Positions 34,752 to 59,640 of a stretch of DNA of 64,000 nucleotides are shown here, piece by piece. Each line of letters starts with the position of its first letter. Position 1 is the stretch's first letter. Made by a program: the position numbers and the translations under genes. The notes under the pieces are model-generated. The model was not told the origin of the DNA and did not search any database. It saw nothing but the letters and a program-made list of their open reading frames with translations. The DNA comes from Crambe crambe. Taxonomy: Eukaryota; Porifera; Demospongiae; Poecilosclerida; Crambeidae. The stretch covers positions 8,837,927 through 8,901,926 of the forward strand of contig OZ004582.1 in assembly GCA_963924555.1 (NCBI GenBank). The letters are read 5' to 3'.

Positions 34752-35533
34752 CATAGTTCCCAACTGTCCCGAAACGTCCGGGACAGCCCCGGATTTATCA
34801 GCTCTGTCCCGTCCCGCCACGGAAGTGTAAACTGCCTATTGTTTGTCCCGGAAGCTCGTTTTTACTAGCTACAGACTACAGTAGTTTGTTTACTCAGTCA
34901 CTAATGAATGCACCACACTGACTGCACAGCATTCAGACAATGCAGTAAGCTAAGACAGCTGCATGTATCAATCAACAGTGCACAAGGTCCAATATCCAGT
35001 TCATGAAAACTGTTCTTCTCCACAGTAGTGATTCCGGAAGCTAGACCTGCCCACATATAACTAGCTCTATCTCAAAGATCAATCAACACATGAACGCTTA
35101 ACTCGTATCCAGCAGCAGCTTAATAAATGTACTAACTACTCAAACACCAAATGAACCAGTGTGTTATGTTCACAGTTAGCGCCGTTGATTTTTAGTTCTA
35201 TGGAGATTTATATGGGGAAAACGGTAAATCTGTATAACATCTATGTGCTTCACCTGTTCCTTGGTTAACCCACACCAGCAGGTAGGCCTTGTTATAAGCT
35301 AGCTAGTGATACCTAAACATCAAGCGCTTCTATAACCGTCAGGCTGCGCTGGCCGGCCAAAGTTTCAGGAAATGTATGGCTTCCGGAATCGCTATCCACA
35401 GTTCTTGAGTCCTTCTGTCTTCAGTCAGTGGCCAGAATATGGGCGTGGTACAGGGGCGGGACTTCAAAAGTAGGTGTGACTTGTGGTAGAATTTAGTGTC
35501 CCTGACGTTAGTTTCTCAAAGTTGGGAACTATG
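34752..35533. mobile_element. DNA transposon remnant, CATAGTTCCCAACT ends (copy 1)
   Basis: Perfect terminal inverted repeats CATAGTTCCCAACT and (A)AGTTGGGAACTATG, flanked by direct TTATAA (34746-34751 and 35534-35539). Non-coding. The outer parts match the element at 41409-42003 in reverse orientation, and this copy is about 190 bp longer. It ends 58 bp before the start codon of SRCR gene G. Confidence 0.88.
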
Positions 35534-35591
35534 TTATAAGCAATTAATCACATAGTAGCTTACTTGCAGACTTCTATCGTGTGAATCGAAA

Positions 35592-38091
35592 ATGGTCAAA
35601 ATAAAAAGCGTTGATGTCGTAATTGTTCTGGTACTCTCTGTCTACTCTTCTCTGGCTGCAGGTATAATTATAGCTATAGACTAGCTATAAATTAATAAAT
35701 CCGCAGCTAGCTGGCTAAAAAAGTAAGATCAAGTCTTGATGATTATATGTTGCAGCAGGATTAATAATAAGTATTATGTAGTGGCAGTCTGAAAGTCCAT
35801 TCTGCTTGGATCCATAGCTAATAATTGTGTCAGCTAATAATTGTGTCCATAGTGAAGATACTGTTGGGTTGAAGATTGACTGAGAGAAGAATACTGACAG
35901 GTCTGTAGCCAGAAGTTAAAAATAGAGGAGGCAATTTGAATAGATGTGGCAGCTATGTTGGGCATTTGCCTTCCTACTACTGTAGCTGTAGTGTTTAGTG
36001 ATTTATATGTATCAAGATTATGTATTGTGTATGTATCACTCATGTTATTGTTGTATCATTAACATGTGATAGACATGTGATCATGATGCACCATGGCATG
36101 TAGCTAGATGTAGCACAATTTGAAGTTTGAAAAGAATCTGTTCTAATCTAGTAGCATCCATAGAGTTGAAATACTACAACTGGTGAGGAGGATTCAACAA
36201 GATAGTTATAACAGTTGTTTCAAAGTGCTTCAATTTTGGTTATCAAGGTTGAAGCTATGCCACCCCCAATGTTTATGACCCATGCATGTTAATAGTTATG
36301 GCATGAGGCTCCTACCACCCAATCTTGCTCCTATATTCCATAATGTCTTCCTCCACCTATGCAGTATAGAGCACAGAACTATGTAAGTGTTCTCCTAGTG
36401 ATAATAGCTATAAGGTTTGAGAAGGCAATTATCTTACTTGCCTCATGCTGGCTAGAGTACTGGGCTCATAGAAGCTGTGCGTGCGTGCTTGCTTCTAATG
36501 CATGCCAGTAAAGATATGTGTGTGATATAATTAGTGTGTATTACATAAGTCTCTTTATGCTATAGGTTGCATATAGTGAAGGTTCATAGAACTAGTGAAA
36601 ACTGCTACTTGAATTCCCCCACTACCCCTTTACTGGATGGATAAAGAGCAAAGGGATAAGCTCATGCATCAGACATCTGATCATGATCTGATCATAGTTT
36701 TGGGAAAAAATTCTTTGGGAAAAAAAATTTGGGAAAAAATATTTGGGAAAAAAAATTTGGGAAAAAATATTTGGGAAAAAAAATTTGGGAAAAAAATGCA
36801 GGGTGATGTAGAGATGTATTAGCTTTGTTTGTTCAGATGGTGATTTGAGGCTGATTGGCTCCTTTTCCTCTTCAAGTGGTCGTCTGGAGATTCACTACAA
36901 TGGAATTTGGGGAACAGTGTGTGGTGATGATTTCAGCTCCACTGATGCTAGAGTTGCTTGCAGACAACTTGGTTATTCTACTTACAGTATATATGGAAGA
37001 GTTGGAACCCTTGGGTTAGGGATTAGTTTAATTTTACTTTTAATATAATGATTGAGGTCTCATGCATGTTTTATCATAATATGCAGCTATAGTCAAGGAA
37101 CGGGGAGAATTTGGTTGGATAATGTCAACTGCTATAGTTATAGCACTCGACTATCACAGTGCAGCCATAGTGGATGGGGAGTCCATGACTGTAGCCACTA
37201 TGAAGATATTGCCCTGCAATGTTCTTCATCCAGTGGAAGTGAGTTGGAACAGGATATCATACTAGGATATTAGGATAATTCACCATTAGTCCTAATTCCT
37301 CAGCATCCTCTGTTCAGTGAGGAAGTACTCTCTCTCACACACACACACATGGTGAAACCATGGACACACTTAGGATCCATCCTTTTGGAGGTATTATACG
37401 AAGGCACTTTTAGATTGTCCTTTGTTGAGAGGTTTGTCCTCCATATTGGAGGTTCCACTGATTGTAAGCCCCCTAAGTTAGTAGATACATTCCACATCAC
37501 TGAGCAAACTCTAGTTTTACTATGGACAAAGCCTCAAAGCTTCTGTATGTCCACAGTGGAGAGGCTCCAATACAGTATACGTACTTTCGGTGTATCAAAA
37601 TACTTTTATACTATGTAGCTACTGGGGACAATTACAATTCAAGTCCAAGGCATGCAGATGGAGCTTCCACTGGAGGAATACTTGTTGGAGGCATCTTCAT
37701 GATTATATTTTGCATTGTTATAGTATATGCTGCAGTCCGTAAGAGCGGAGGGTGTATTCCTAGAATACCTCCTCCCGTGACCCATTCAGTTTGTTCTAGA
37801 TCCTACAATTTGGCAGCCTTATCTCATCGGAGAACAACCGCATCAACCACTTCCCCATACAGCACCAAACCACAAGAGCCTCCAGCTACTTTTCCAGAAA
37901 AATCTGAGCTTCAAACAGCTCCACCTCCTTCATACAATGATGCTCACAAGTACCCCCCAGGGGATAAGAGCATACCAAATAGACCTGGACCTTGTCCAGC
38001 TGCCACCAACCTCTCTCCCCAGCCCCCCTGCTCTGATTATCCGAACCCAGCAGCTTGCCATGACTCTCCTCATAAAGAAACTACAGTTTAA
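35592..38091 (+). CDS. Gene G: single-SRCR-domain type I membrane protein, 290 aa
   Basis: Four exons: 35592-35661 (signal peptide [20 protein letters not shown], phase 1 donor), 36837-37014 and 37087-37238 (the two halves of one SRCR domain), 37619-38091 (membrane span and tail). The frame is intact (873 nt). Six cysteines (TVC, VAC, VNC, SQC, HDC, LQC) and the two-exon structure make it a group A SRCR domain; TVCGDD replaces the usual TVCDDG. TM segment: GGILVGGIFMIIFCIVIVYA. The cytoplasmic tail of about 115 aa is Pro-rich with PPSY, a WW-domain or Nedd4-type ligand, and many Ser/Thr. SRCR receptors in sponges have been linked to aggregation and innate recognition; a similar role here is inference. 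Confidence 0.85.
36702..36799. repeat. (TTTGGGAAAAAAA)n short tandem repeat
   Basis: About seven copies of a 13-15-bp TTTGGGAAAAAAA/TTTGGGAAAAAATA unit in intron 1 of gene G, ending about 40 bp before the SRCR exon. Confidence 0.93.
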
Positions 38092-38380
38092 TTTACATAA
38101 TACATTCCAGTGACTCAGAAAGTATGTGTTTGTATGCCACCATTTTTATTACTCAATATTCATATTTTCGAGACCAAGTTTGCTACATGATTATGTATGC
38201 AATTGCAATCTTATCCAATAGCTATCCTTGATCTGATTTTGTATTGCTGTTTTCTGCATTATTCTTTATTTGAGACTATATATATAAGTGTGCTACATGG
38301 TTAGAAATACGTATGTTCTTGATCAGTTTTGCTGGCTGTTTCTCATTATTTCATGCATTATTCTTTAACCGTTACATTTT

Positions 38381-38570
38381 AATAGTGTCCTCACCTGGAA
38401 TATGCAGTATGGGACCCTCACCTTGTCGAAATACTTGAAAAGGTTCAGAAGTTTGCATGTGTCTGCATCAGTGGGATTGTGGCTACAATGATCTCCTAAA
38501 CAAAGCTTGACTGCCTACTCTAAGAAACCGAAGAATGTTTCTGAAGCAATAGCTACACCCTGTTCAAAAT
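38381..38570 (+). pseudogene. Non-LTR retrotransposon reverse transcriptase fragment
   Basis: Translations in two frames read CPHLEYAVWDPHLVEILEKV, then QKFACVCI, and after a frame change WDCGYNDLL and LPTLRNRRMFLK. That is the C-terminal order of CR1/Jockey-type reverse transcriptases (LEYA-VWDPHL, VQKFACR, W-Y-LL, LPTL-RR-LK). The sequence contains stops and frameshifts. It lies between SRCR genes G and H. Confidence 0.7.
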
Positions 38571-38869
38571 ACACATTATTTCCCAAGTGATGTCTTTGTT
38601 CGTAAAACTGATAGGGATGGTTGTCTGCTTAGATTGCTGTACATATCTACTCAAGAAACTTTATTCATCTATCCCTGCATGCACATAGAAAAATGAACTC
38701 CTGCACTTAAAGTACAGTAATGATTATCTCTTCTCATGCAGTGTTTTTTGTTGTTGTTTTTTTTTTGCAGAGTAAACAACACCCCCATGCATAGCTATTA
38801 TCTTAGTCTCCATGGCAGCATGCTATGAATACCATTAAAGAATCCCACGAATAACCGCAATTTGTATTG

Positions 38870-38994
38870 AACTCCAACTGTACCCGGATATGCTGTTTGC
38901 ATATCGCTTTTTGGAAAGTATATAACGTAGAGTTTAGCTGATACATGTAGCTAGCTAACAGTGTAGGCTGTAATAACAGACTGCGTTAGTGAAA
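38870..38994 (+). promoter_or_regulatory. Upstream region of gene H, conserved with gene I, with TATA-like box
   Basis: GCAATTTGTATTGAACTCCA and ACCCGGATATGCTGT are shared with 59497-59560 upstream of gene I. A TATATAA box at 38919-38925 lies about 70 bp before the ATG, at the place where gene I has TTATAAA. Confidence 0.5.
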
Positions 38995-52690
<13,696 letters not shown>

Positions 52691-52693
52691 CTA

Positions 52694-54125
52694 TGTAGTT
52701 ATTTTACTGTCATTAGTCATAGAGTGTGTGTTCTGTAGTCATTAGTCAGTTAGCTATACTATCTTAATTGAGCTGTGAGTATTATTATATAAACTAAGTT
52801 CATTACATGGTGTCAGAGGTGGGATACAATGGCAGCCTACCAGATCCCAGCACTCGAGAAATTCTTCTTCAAGCCCGAAGAATGGCCACACTGGATTAGC
52901 TAGGCGCTTTGAAAGATTTCGTCAAGTGTCAGGATTAGCCACTAAAATGGAGGAGAACCAAGTGAACACTCTTGTTTATTCTATGGGCGAAAAAGCGGAT
53001 GAAGATGCCAAAAAGACTGTCAAAGATAAATTTGAAGCTCATTTCGTAAAGACGAGAAATACTATTTTAAGAGAGAGCAAAATTTAGGGTAGGTGTGGGT
53101 ATTATGAGTCGGCTAGGTATTGTTGTTCTTTTCTTGGAAATGGATTATCTAAGAATGGCTCCAGATATAAAATAAGTTATATAGAACTAATGTGTAGAGA
53201 AAGTAATAAAAACATTGCATCTTGTAGATAGGAGTTATGACCTTACATGATACACTCAGGAAGGTATTATGAGTCAAAGGTATGAATTATGAGTCACTGG
53301 CTTGATTTTTGTCTCTAAACTAAGAATTGATAATGTAGCTAAGATTTCTACAACTTCTTGTAGCATAATTGCTTCCCCGTGCTTTTGAAATTCAGATCAG
53401 TCAGTTCTTATTTAGTATGTCTATGCATGAATAAGGCATTTTCTGGATGATCAAAAGTTTTCATATCTAAAGTAGCTATCAACTCTTGTAGATTCTTGAT
53501 AAGTCGTGAATCCATAATAGGGACTGACTCATAATACCCACACCTACTCTAATAGCCGCAAGCAGGGAGAAAATGAAACAGCTCATGATTTTATTGTTAC
53601 AGTTCACTGTCTAGCTGAACACTGCGTTTGTAGAACTACGAGACTGATGAATTAAATAGTAGTCGGTATTAGAGATGCAAAACTTCCAACTGAACGCAAA
53701 GCTTACCCTGGAAAAAGCCGAAACTGAGGTCATGCAAATCAGCAACAAGGTACGATCAGAACCAGCCAAGATACAGAAGATATTGGAACCATCAAAGGTC
53801 ACATTGGACAGCTGCAGACATTTACGAGGTCAATAGCTACAAGAAATCAGAGCAGCCAAGCGATTCAATCCTACAATACAATCTACACAAATCATGTACA
53901 AGATGTGGTCAGTCTCCCCCTCATAGCAAGCCTCAATGTATATGTCCAGCCAGAGATAGACTAAATCATCTCCATGGATGTCAACTGTGTCTATCAACAA
54001 GAGAAAAATCTAATTCAAAGTTGATACTGGAGACGATGTAACTGTCATCCCCAAGAATGAATACTGCAACATGCAGTCCTAATCATGCAGGACTTGAGCA
54101 ACAAGGTACGATCAGAACCACTGCT
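52694..54125 (+). mobile_element. Decayed Ty3/gypsy-like LTR retrotransposon (LTR, gag, protease start)
   Basis: A possible short LTR runs from TGTAGTTATTTT (52694) to TTCATTACA (52807), followed by a primer-binding-like TGGTGTCAGAGGTGGGA. Gag-like reading begins at ATG 52829 (ALEKFFFKPEEWPHW) and continues after a frameshift with RFERFRQVSGLATKMEENQ, LVYSMGEKAD and FVKTRN. After the MITE at 53087-53549 come SRKQGENETAHDFI and LAEHC. A zinc-knuckle-like TRCGQSPPHSKPQC lies near 53910-53940, and a protease-like DTGDDVTVIPKNEY near 54023-54063. Stops and frameshifts are numerous. No polymerase is present. Confidence 0.8.
53087..53549. mobile_element. 463-bp MITE with GGGTAGGTGTGGG ends and TA TSD (copy 1)
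   Basis: Ends GGGTAGGTGTGGGTATTATG and CATAATACCCACACCTACTC are inverted, flanked by TA on both sides, as in Tc1/mariner insertions. It interrupts the gag fragment. The internal sequence matches 58568-59127 in the same orientation. Confidence 0.9.
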
Positions 54126-54127
54126 TC

Positions 54128-55517
54128 ACTTACGCTAAGAGGATATACGCAGTGCCAATGAGAAGTAATCCGAAGAACATAAATCTGGTTCCAACTATAT
54201 TATGCTGAAATTTAAATAGACCACGATAGCTATAGCTAATAATACAGCTATAACAATAATAATTATAGTTCCATAAATTGATCATGATAGCCCCGCCCTG
54301 GCCTTTCAAATAACCTGACATATATGACGGTGCCATGCAGAAATCACTTTTTCATTAGCTGGTTTTGATGAATTAATTCCAAACTTCAATCCACATTGTG
54401 TGTAATGGCAGGCCATCACCACTATAGCTAGTAATCATGAGTTATGGTGAGCCAAACAAAGTGGTTAAAAGTATTGCTGCTTGAGACTGTCACATAATGA
54501 GTGATCTCTTTTATGAGTATATAAAAATAGGCATGCGGTGCATGCATATGAAATTTTTTTTGCTAAAATCAATCACCTTCCACTATAAAAATTATCTAAT
54601 GAAAACTATGACTGTATGCTTAGGCAAAGCAGGGCTATTTCGAATGGCAGGGCTATTCCGTAGGGTTAAATATTTTCAAAAGTCCATGAGCTTACGAGCT
54701 CTATTTTGAAAGATATATTCTATAGTAGATTATATCCTCCAACATTGAGCTCAAAAGTCTCAGTAGTTTCAGAAATATTTGAACCTATGGAATAGCCCCG
54801 CCATTCGAAATAGACCTTAGCTTTTTTATTTGCTCAGGGTTCCAAGGAAATAATCATGTAGTGAGGCAGTATTTTTCACATTCCTGTGCCTACTCATAAT
54901 CACACGCATAGTATACTTATAGCTCTGTAGCTATAGCAACATGCAACATGATTCAAGGTCAGTATCGGAGCACACCTACATATTAATAGGAACCAGATTG
55001 TATGAGCATGGTAGGTAGCTAAACATCCAAATAGCCAGCTAAATGGCTTACTATAATGCCAACCACAGGAGAAAGAATTGCCACCCAGAATGGAGCTGCA
55101 GCAATAATGATACCAATGGCAGCAGGAGTAGCCCCTTTCTTTTTAGCCTGCAGTACAAGAATAAGTGACAGAAGGAGGTGGCATTTTGATTGTCTCAAGT
55201 CCACCTCTGGACTATTCCGGGAAGAACGGTCCCATTAAAGAGTAGGCAGCATTGGTAATTGCAGTTGCTGCTAGGAATATAACAAGCGTGCTGACATCCC
55301 TGCACTTTTTCCTAGTTTGGGACTCAGCAGAAGAAGATTCTGTCTCTTCTTTAATATTTTGGACTGAAGAAGATGACCTAAGTGGTTCTAGTGGTAGAGC
55401 TGGTGATGACGACGATGATCTTGAATCGAAATCTGATGACGAATCTTGCTGTTGAAGTAAATGTCCACTTTGTTTCTTGCTAACAAGTCTTCTATTTGAA
55501 ATCCCATTAGATATCAT
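54128..55517 (-). pseudogene. Gene E-derived pseudogene, N-terminal part (exons 1-3)
   Basis: Exon 1 (55517 down to about 55212) is almost identical to exon 1 of gene E, but a deletion removes the splice donor and creates a stop right after PFFPE. Exon 2 (55147-55052) is intact. Exon 3 (54204-54134) has a 3-nt deletion. The similarity stops a few bases after the exon 3 donor, at about 54126, next to gag debris. Upstream similarity with gene E extends to about 55840. Confidence 0.9.
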
Positions 55518-56103
55518 GGTGCAGAGCTGGTGTTGGCTAGATCACTACTGTCCATTAGCCATAGAAATCGAAATGAGCTTGAGAAATTTTTTTCTGCTTA
55601 GCTACCCTAAAAAAAACCCTCCCATACTTTTGTTAGCTAGCTACCTCCTGTTCTGAATGAAAAATACTTGAACTTCCTTAATAGAGTATAATAGCTGACA
55701 TAGAAATAATTTAGCGTGCGAATAATTCCACGTCCCGGCCACGCCCATAAACCACACCACCATGTTCGCGTAGTCGACCCTTTACCACATTTCCATATTC
55801 ATATTTATGGTAAAGGGTTTATAGTTGCCAGGCTTAGTAATATTATGTCCGGCATGTACCTATGGGTGTGGTTTTATGTCCCTGGGGTACATGCCCCTTG
55901 AATTTTCAGCTGCCCAGTTCCAACACATCAGTGCTGATAATAGGTGTAGCTAAGGTGTGGTTTTCATATTTTAGAGGTGTGGTTTGTGAGTGTGGTTTTA
56001 TGTCCCTGGGGTACATGCCCCCATACAACTACATCCTACTTAATTTCGGTGTACAGAGAATCATGGAGAATTGATAAAATAAATCTAGCTAGCTATGTTT
56101 TTG

Positions 56104-57203
56104 CATAGTGATCGATAAGACTAGCAACACAGCCTGTGGGCAAAAAATACATTATACTCAGCTTGGTAGATAAATTGGCTATCATACGACATGGTGGTAC
56201 ACAGGTATTAGATTACCTGAGCCAGCATCACTTCTGCAAAGATTAATGCCATGAGAGTGAAGGATAGAAACTGTGTTAGTATCCCTCCAAGCAAGGATCC
56301 AAGAAATTCACTACAGAGTGAGAGATTACTGATCAAGGAACTGGAAGAGACCTAAAACGTACCCCAAGTTTAGTCCACATGAAGCTATTCCAGATATGAA
56401 TGGAATATATACTTCTCGCTCTATTTCATTGTTCGTACTTATCCTGAACCTCCAATAAGGACAAATTATTGACCTTCAACGTCACAAATGTTCACTTTTC
56501 CCAACCTCTCTACAAGGGATAAAAATGGCTGTCCCCAGCATTTCCTTTTATTATGGAGATTCCACTGCCTGGCTTGATCAATCATATCAGAATAAGCAGT
56601 GATCATCCCAAAAGCAATTCCTACTCCATCAATGAGTAATGACACAACAAAGTACCAATATTTCCTGTAGAATAGAGCCGGGGTGGGTGGGGGGGGGGGG
56701 GGGGGGGGAACAAATTTTACATACACTGTACATAGGGGGCCATCTAACTGTAAGTCGCTTCATCATACTTCAGCTATTCAAGACTAGCTATAGCAGGGAC
56801 AATTCATCTAAGTATGATGAGAATTTGAAACGGTTAAATTTAAACAGGTTTTCTATCTGGTATTGTCACATTATTATTCATTTGTTATTTTTAGCTAGCC
56901 ATGCAGTTAGCAAAATCCATTACATATGGAACTCCTGTGAAATATGGTATAGCTAATATGATGAAACTCAGAACAATTAAGAATGCTCCAATGATGCTGA
57001 AGCTCCTGCGATGTCCCTGCAGTTTAAAAACACAATTTTGTGCAGATATAATGTATAGCTACTAAGATTAAGGGATACTGTCCTTTACTACAATGGTAGA
57101 ACCTTACCATTTTGTCTGAGATTATTCCTACAGGAAATGCTGCCAGAAAAAATGTCAGAGCTGCTATGAAAGTGGTCAAACCAACAAGCGCAGGGGTCAG
57201 ATG
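56104..57203 (-). pseudogene. Gene E-derived pseudogene, C-terminal part (exons 9-14)
   Basis: Order on the - strand: a truncated exon 9 (to about 57200, no acceptor), exon 10 (57017-56940 region), exon 11 (about 56667-56572, donor GT changed to GC), exon 12 (about 56440), exon 13 (56316-56223) and exon 14 with an 11-bp deletion. It lies upstream, in transcription terms, of the N-terminal part, so the two parts cannot make one gene in order. Exons 4-8 of gene E (27405-28670) are missing. Confidence 0.88.
56689..56708. repeat. Poly(G) run of 20
   Basis: Counterpart of the run at 26894-26915 in gene E. Confidence 0.95.
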
Positions 57204-57934
57204 GGATATATATATAGTACAGCAGTTTAGCAATTTTTTGTGCACCATGAATTTTGATACATAGTCATTACACATCATAAAGGTTATTTTCAGATAGGGA
57301 GCCCTCTTGAAATTAACTCCTGGTGACCTCTAGTCATCAATTAACTTTGAAAACCACGACCTCCTATTTTAGAACCATTTATACTTGGATTGACTATGGG
57401 TATGAGAACGAAGCTGACACTTTGAGGAGTAAAATGAGATCAGAATCACACCCTGGTCCCATATCTCATTCCACTCCAAAGTTATGATAATTTTAATCTT
57501 ATTTTGCATAAATGCAATGTATGCACCTCTAAAAGTTGCAAGCACATGTCTGAAATTGCAAGCACATTCAAGGAATTACAGTCACTCTGATTACTGTGCT
57601 CTGATCTGCTACCAAGTCAAGTAAGTTAGCTCGGTATTTGCTAACTACCACACTTTATTGCATGTAGCTATAGGTGAATTAGCTAGCTAGCGTCGTGTTA
57701 ATGGCAAAATGTCACATGCATGCTTGTAAATGCTACTGTATCCACATTAAAACGACCTAAATCAGCTGCCATCATTGATTGGGAGTACAATAACAAGGCA
57801 CCAATTGGTGGTGGCTACAAATCTTTAGCGCTTTTGAGTTGTTCAATGTCAATGTTCATTGGCATGTATCAATGTTCATTGGTACGTATGTATCTAAGTC
57901 TTGGATACATGCCAATGAACATTGACATTGAACT

Positions 57935-58366
57935 CAGTGGCGTATCTAGCGAGGTGCTCAAGGTGCTCGAGCACCCCCCTCAGCTGCTAGCTAGCTTTTT
58001 CAGTAGGCTCGCTTCTATAGTTATCTATCCAATTATTTAAAGCTGATCATCTAGCAAGAGTTTAATATTACACTTACAGAAAGAGCAGATATCACATCGG
58101 CGAGGCGCATGCGCCCGGCACGTTTTTACCCTAAATAATGCACATCTCGATCTAAAATTTCTGTGCTTCTTTATTCAGTCTGCACCAGTGTCTTCTCACT
58201 TCTGATCCTGTACCCTGGTAAAGTAGGGTAGCTAATACTTAGGCCATCATCTGGGTATAATAAAGAGGGTGTGGTTAATCAAAAGTGGGCGTGGTTCGAA
58301 AAAATTTCGCGCGCGCTTACGTAGCTAGCAAGCACCCTCCTAGCTCAAACTCTAGATACGCCACTG
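57935..58366. mobile_element. 432-bp MITE with CAGTGGCGTATCTAG ends
   Basis: Ends CAGTGGCGTATCTAG and CTAGATACGCCACTG are perfectly inverted. Flanked by the 5-bp direct repeat GAACT at 57930-57934 and 58367-58371. Subterminal GAGGTGCTC and GAGCACCC are also inverted. The superfamily is uncertain; the ends look hAT-like but the duplication is 5 bp. Confidence 0.88.
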
Positions 58367-58567
58367 GAACTACTTGATGATTGGGATGCATGGCCAGAGG
58401 CACTGCTACGGCTGGTACGGCCATGCACCATTCAGAGTTTTTTTGTTTGTTTGATAATAACAATGACTTATAGTTAGTACATGGCATTGCCTAGATCATA
58501 CCAGATTGAAATTGAATCAATAACATTAAATTTTACTGGAGGGCTTCCTCCCCAGATGGTAGCTATA

Positions 58568-59127
58568 GGGTAGGTGTGGGTATTATGAGTCAGCTAAGTA
58601 TTGTTGCTCTTTTCTTGGAAATGGACTATCTTAGAATCCTGAAAATTGCTCCAGATATAAAATAGGTTATGTAGAACTAATGTGTGGAGAAAGTAATAAA
58701 AATATTGCATCTTGTAGATAGGAGTTATGATCGTACATAACATACTCAGGAAGGTATTATGAGTCATAGGTATGAATTATGAGTCGCTGGCTTGATTTTT
58801 GTCTCTAAAAATCGATAATGTAGCTAAAATTTCTACAAAATAAAAATAATAACTTTAGATTACTTTAAAATTCATTTTTTACTCCATCTTGTGGCATCAT
58901 TGCTTCCCTGCGCTTTTTTAATTCAGATTGGTTACGATTGTACCCATTTTTAAACTTCTCATTTAAGATTATGTTTATGCATGAATGAGATATTTTCTGG
59001 ATGATTTTATTTGATCAAAAGACCAAAAAAATGATTAAGTTTTCATATCTAAAGTATCAACTCTTGTAGATTCTTATCAAGTGGTGAACCCATAATAGGG
59101 ACTGACTCATAATACCCACACCTACCC
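58568..59127. mobile_element. 560-bp MITE with GGGTAGGTGTGGG ends and TA TSD (copy 2)
   Basis: Inverted ends GGGTAGGTGTGGGTATTATG and CATAATACCCACACCTACCC, flanked by TA. It is longer than the copy at 53087-53549 by internal AT-rich segments. Confidence 0.92.
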
Positions 59128-59494
59128 TATGCATGGCCGCACCACTACAAATGAGCTGGATCCAGTTCTGGTATGGCAACATTGATGAGACATCATGCTG
59201 GCTAGCATTAATTGAAGTTCAACCAAACGAAATTGGAACAACTGCAGAAAAAATCTGAAGAAAAAGTTGGTACACCAGCACCTGTGCAAACACTTTCAAT
59301 AAATTAACAGTTGACCTCAAGGACACCAAATGTTTCCTCTATAAGGATCTGTAGGTCTTCACAATGCTTCTACCTACAATATTGATGAGAAGGTTTGGGC
59401 ACCCTCTGCTCCCCATTCTCATGCAGTGTTATTTATTTATTTTGCAGTGCATAGCTACACATGGTGAATGGACAGAATCCCCTAAATGCATTAC

Positions 59495-59640
59495 TGCAAT
59501 TTGTATTGAACTCCAACTGTGTTGTGTACACGGATATGCTGTGTACCCGGATATGCTGTAATGCATTATAATCATCGCTATTTATAAAGCAACGTACGTA
59601 GACTTAGCTATTATTAGCTAAACAGACAGCGTTGGTGAAA
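59495..59640 (+). promoter_or_regulatory. Upstream region of gene I, conserved with gene H, with TATA-like box
   Basis: Shares GCAATTTGTATTGAACTCCA and ACCCGGATATGCTGT with gene H. TATAAA at 59583-59588 lies about 55 bp before the ATG at 59641. A duplicated CGGATATGCTGTGTACCCGG element precedes it. Confidence 0.5.

Larger units (their letters stand above)
57204..59640. other. Spacer before SRCR gene I, rich in MITEs
   Basis: Contains an inverted repeat of TGTCAATGTTCATTGGCATG near 57845 and 57905, two complete MITEs (57935-58366 and 58568-59127), and the conserved upstream block of gene I. No gene is recognised. Confidence 0.7.

Noticed and set aside
54128-57203. A sixth functional SLC18B1-like gene
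   Set aside because: Exons are in permuted order, exons 4-8 are missing, exon 1 has lost its donor, and exon 14 has an 11-bp deletion.
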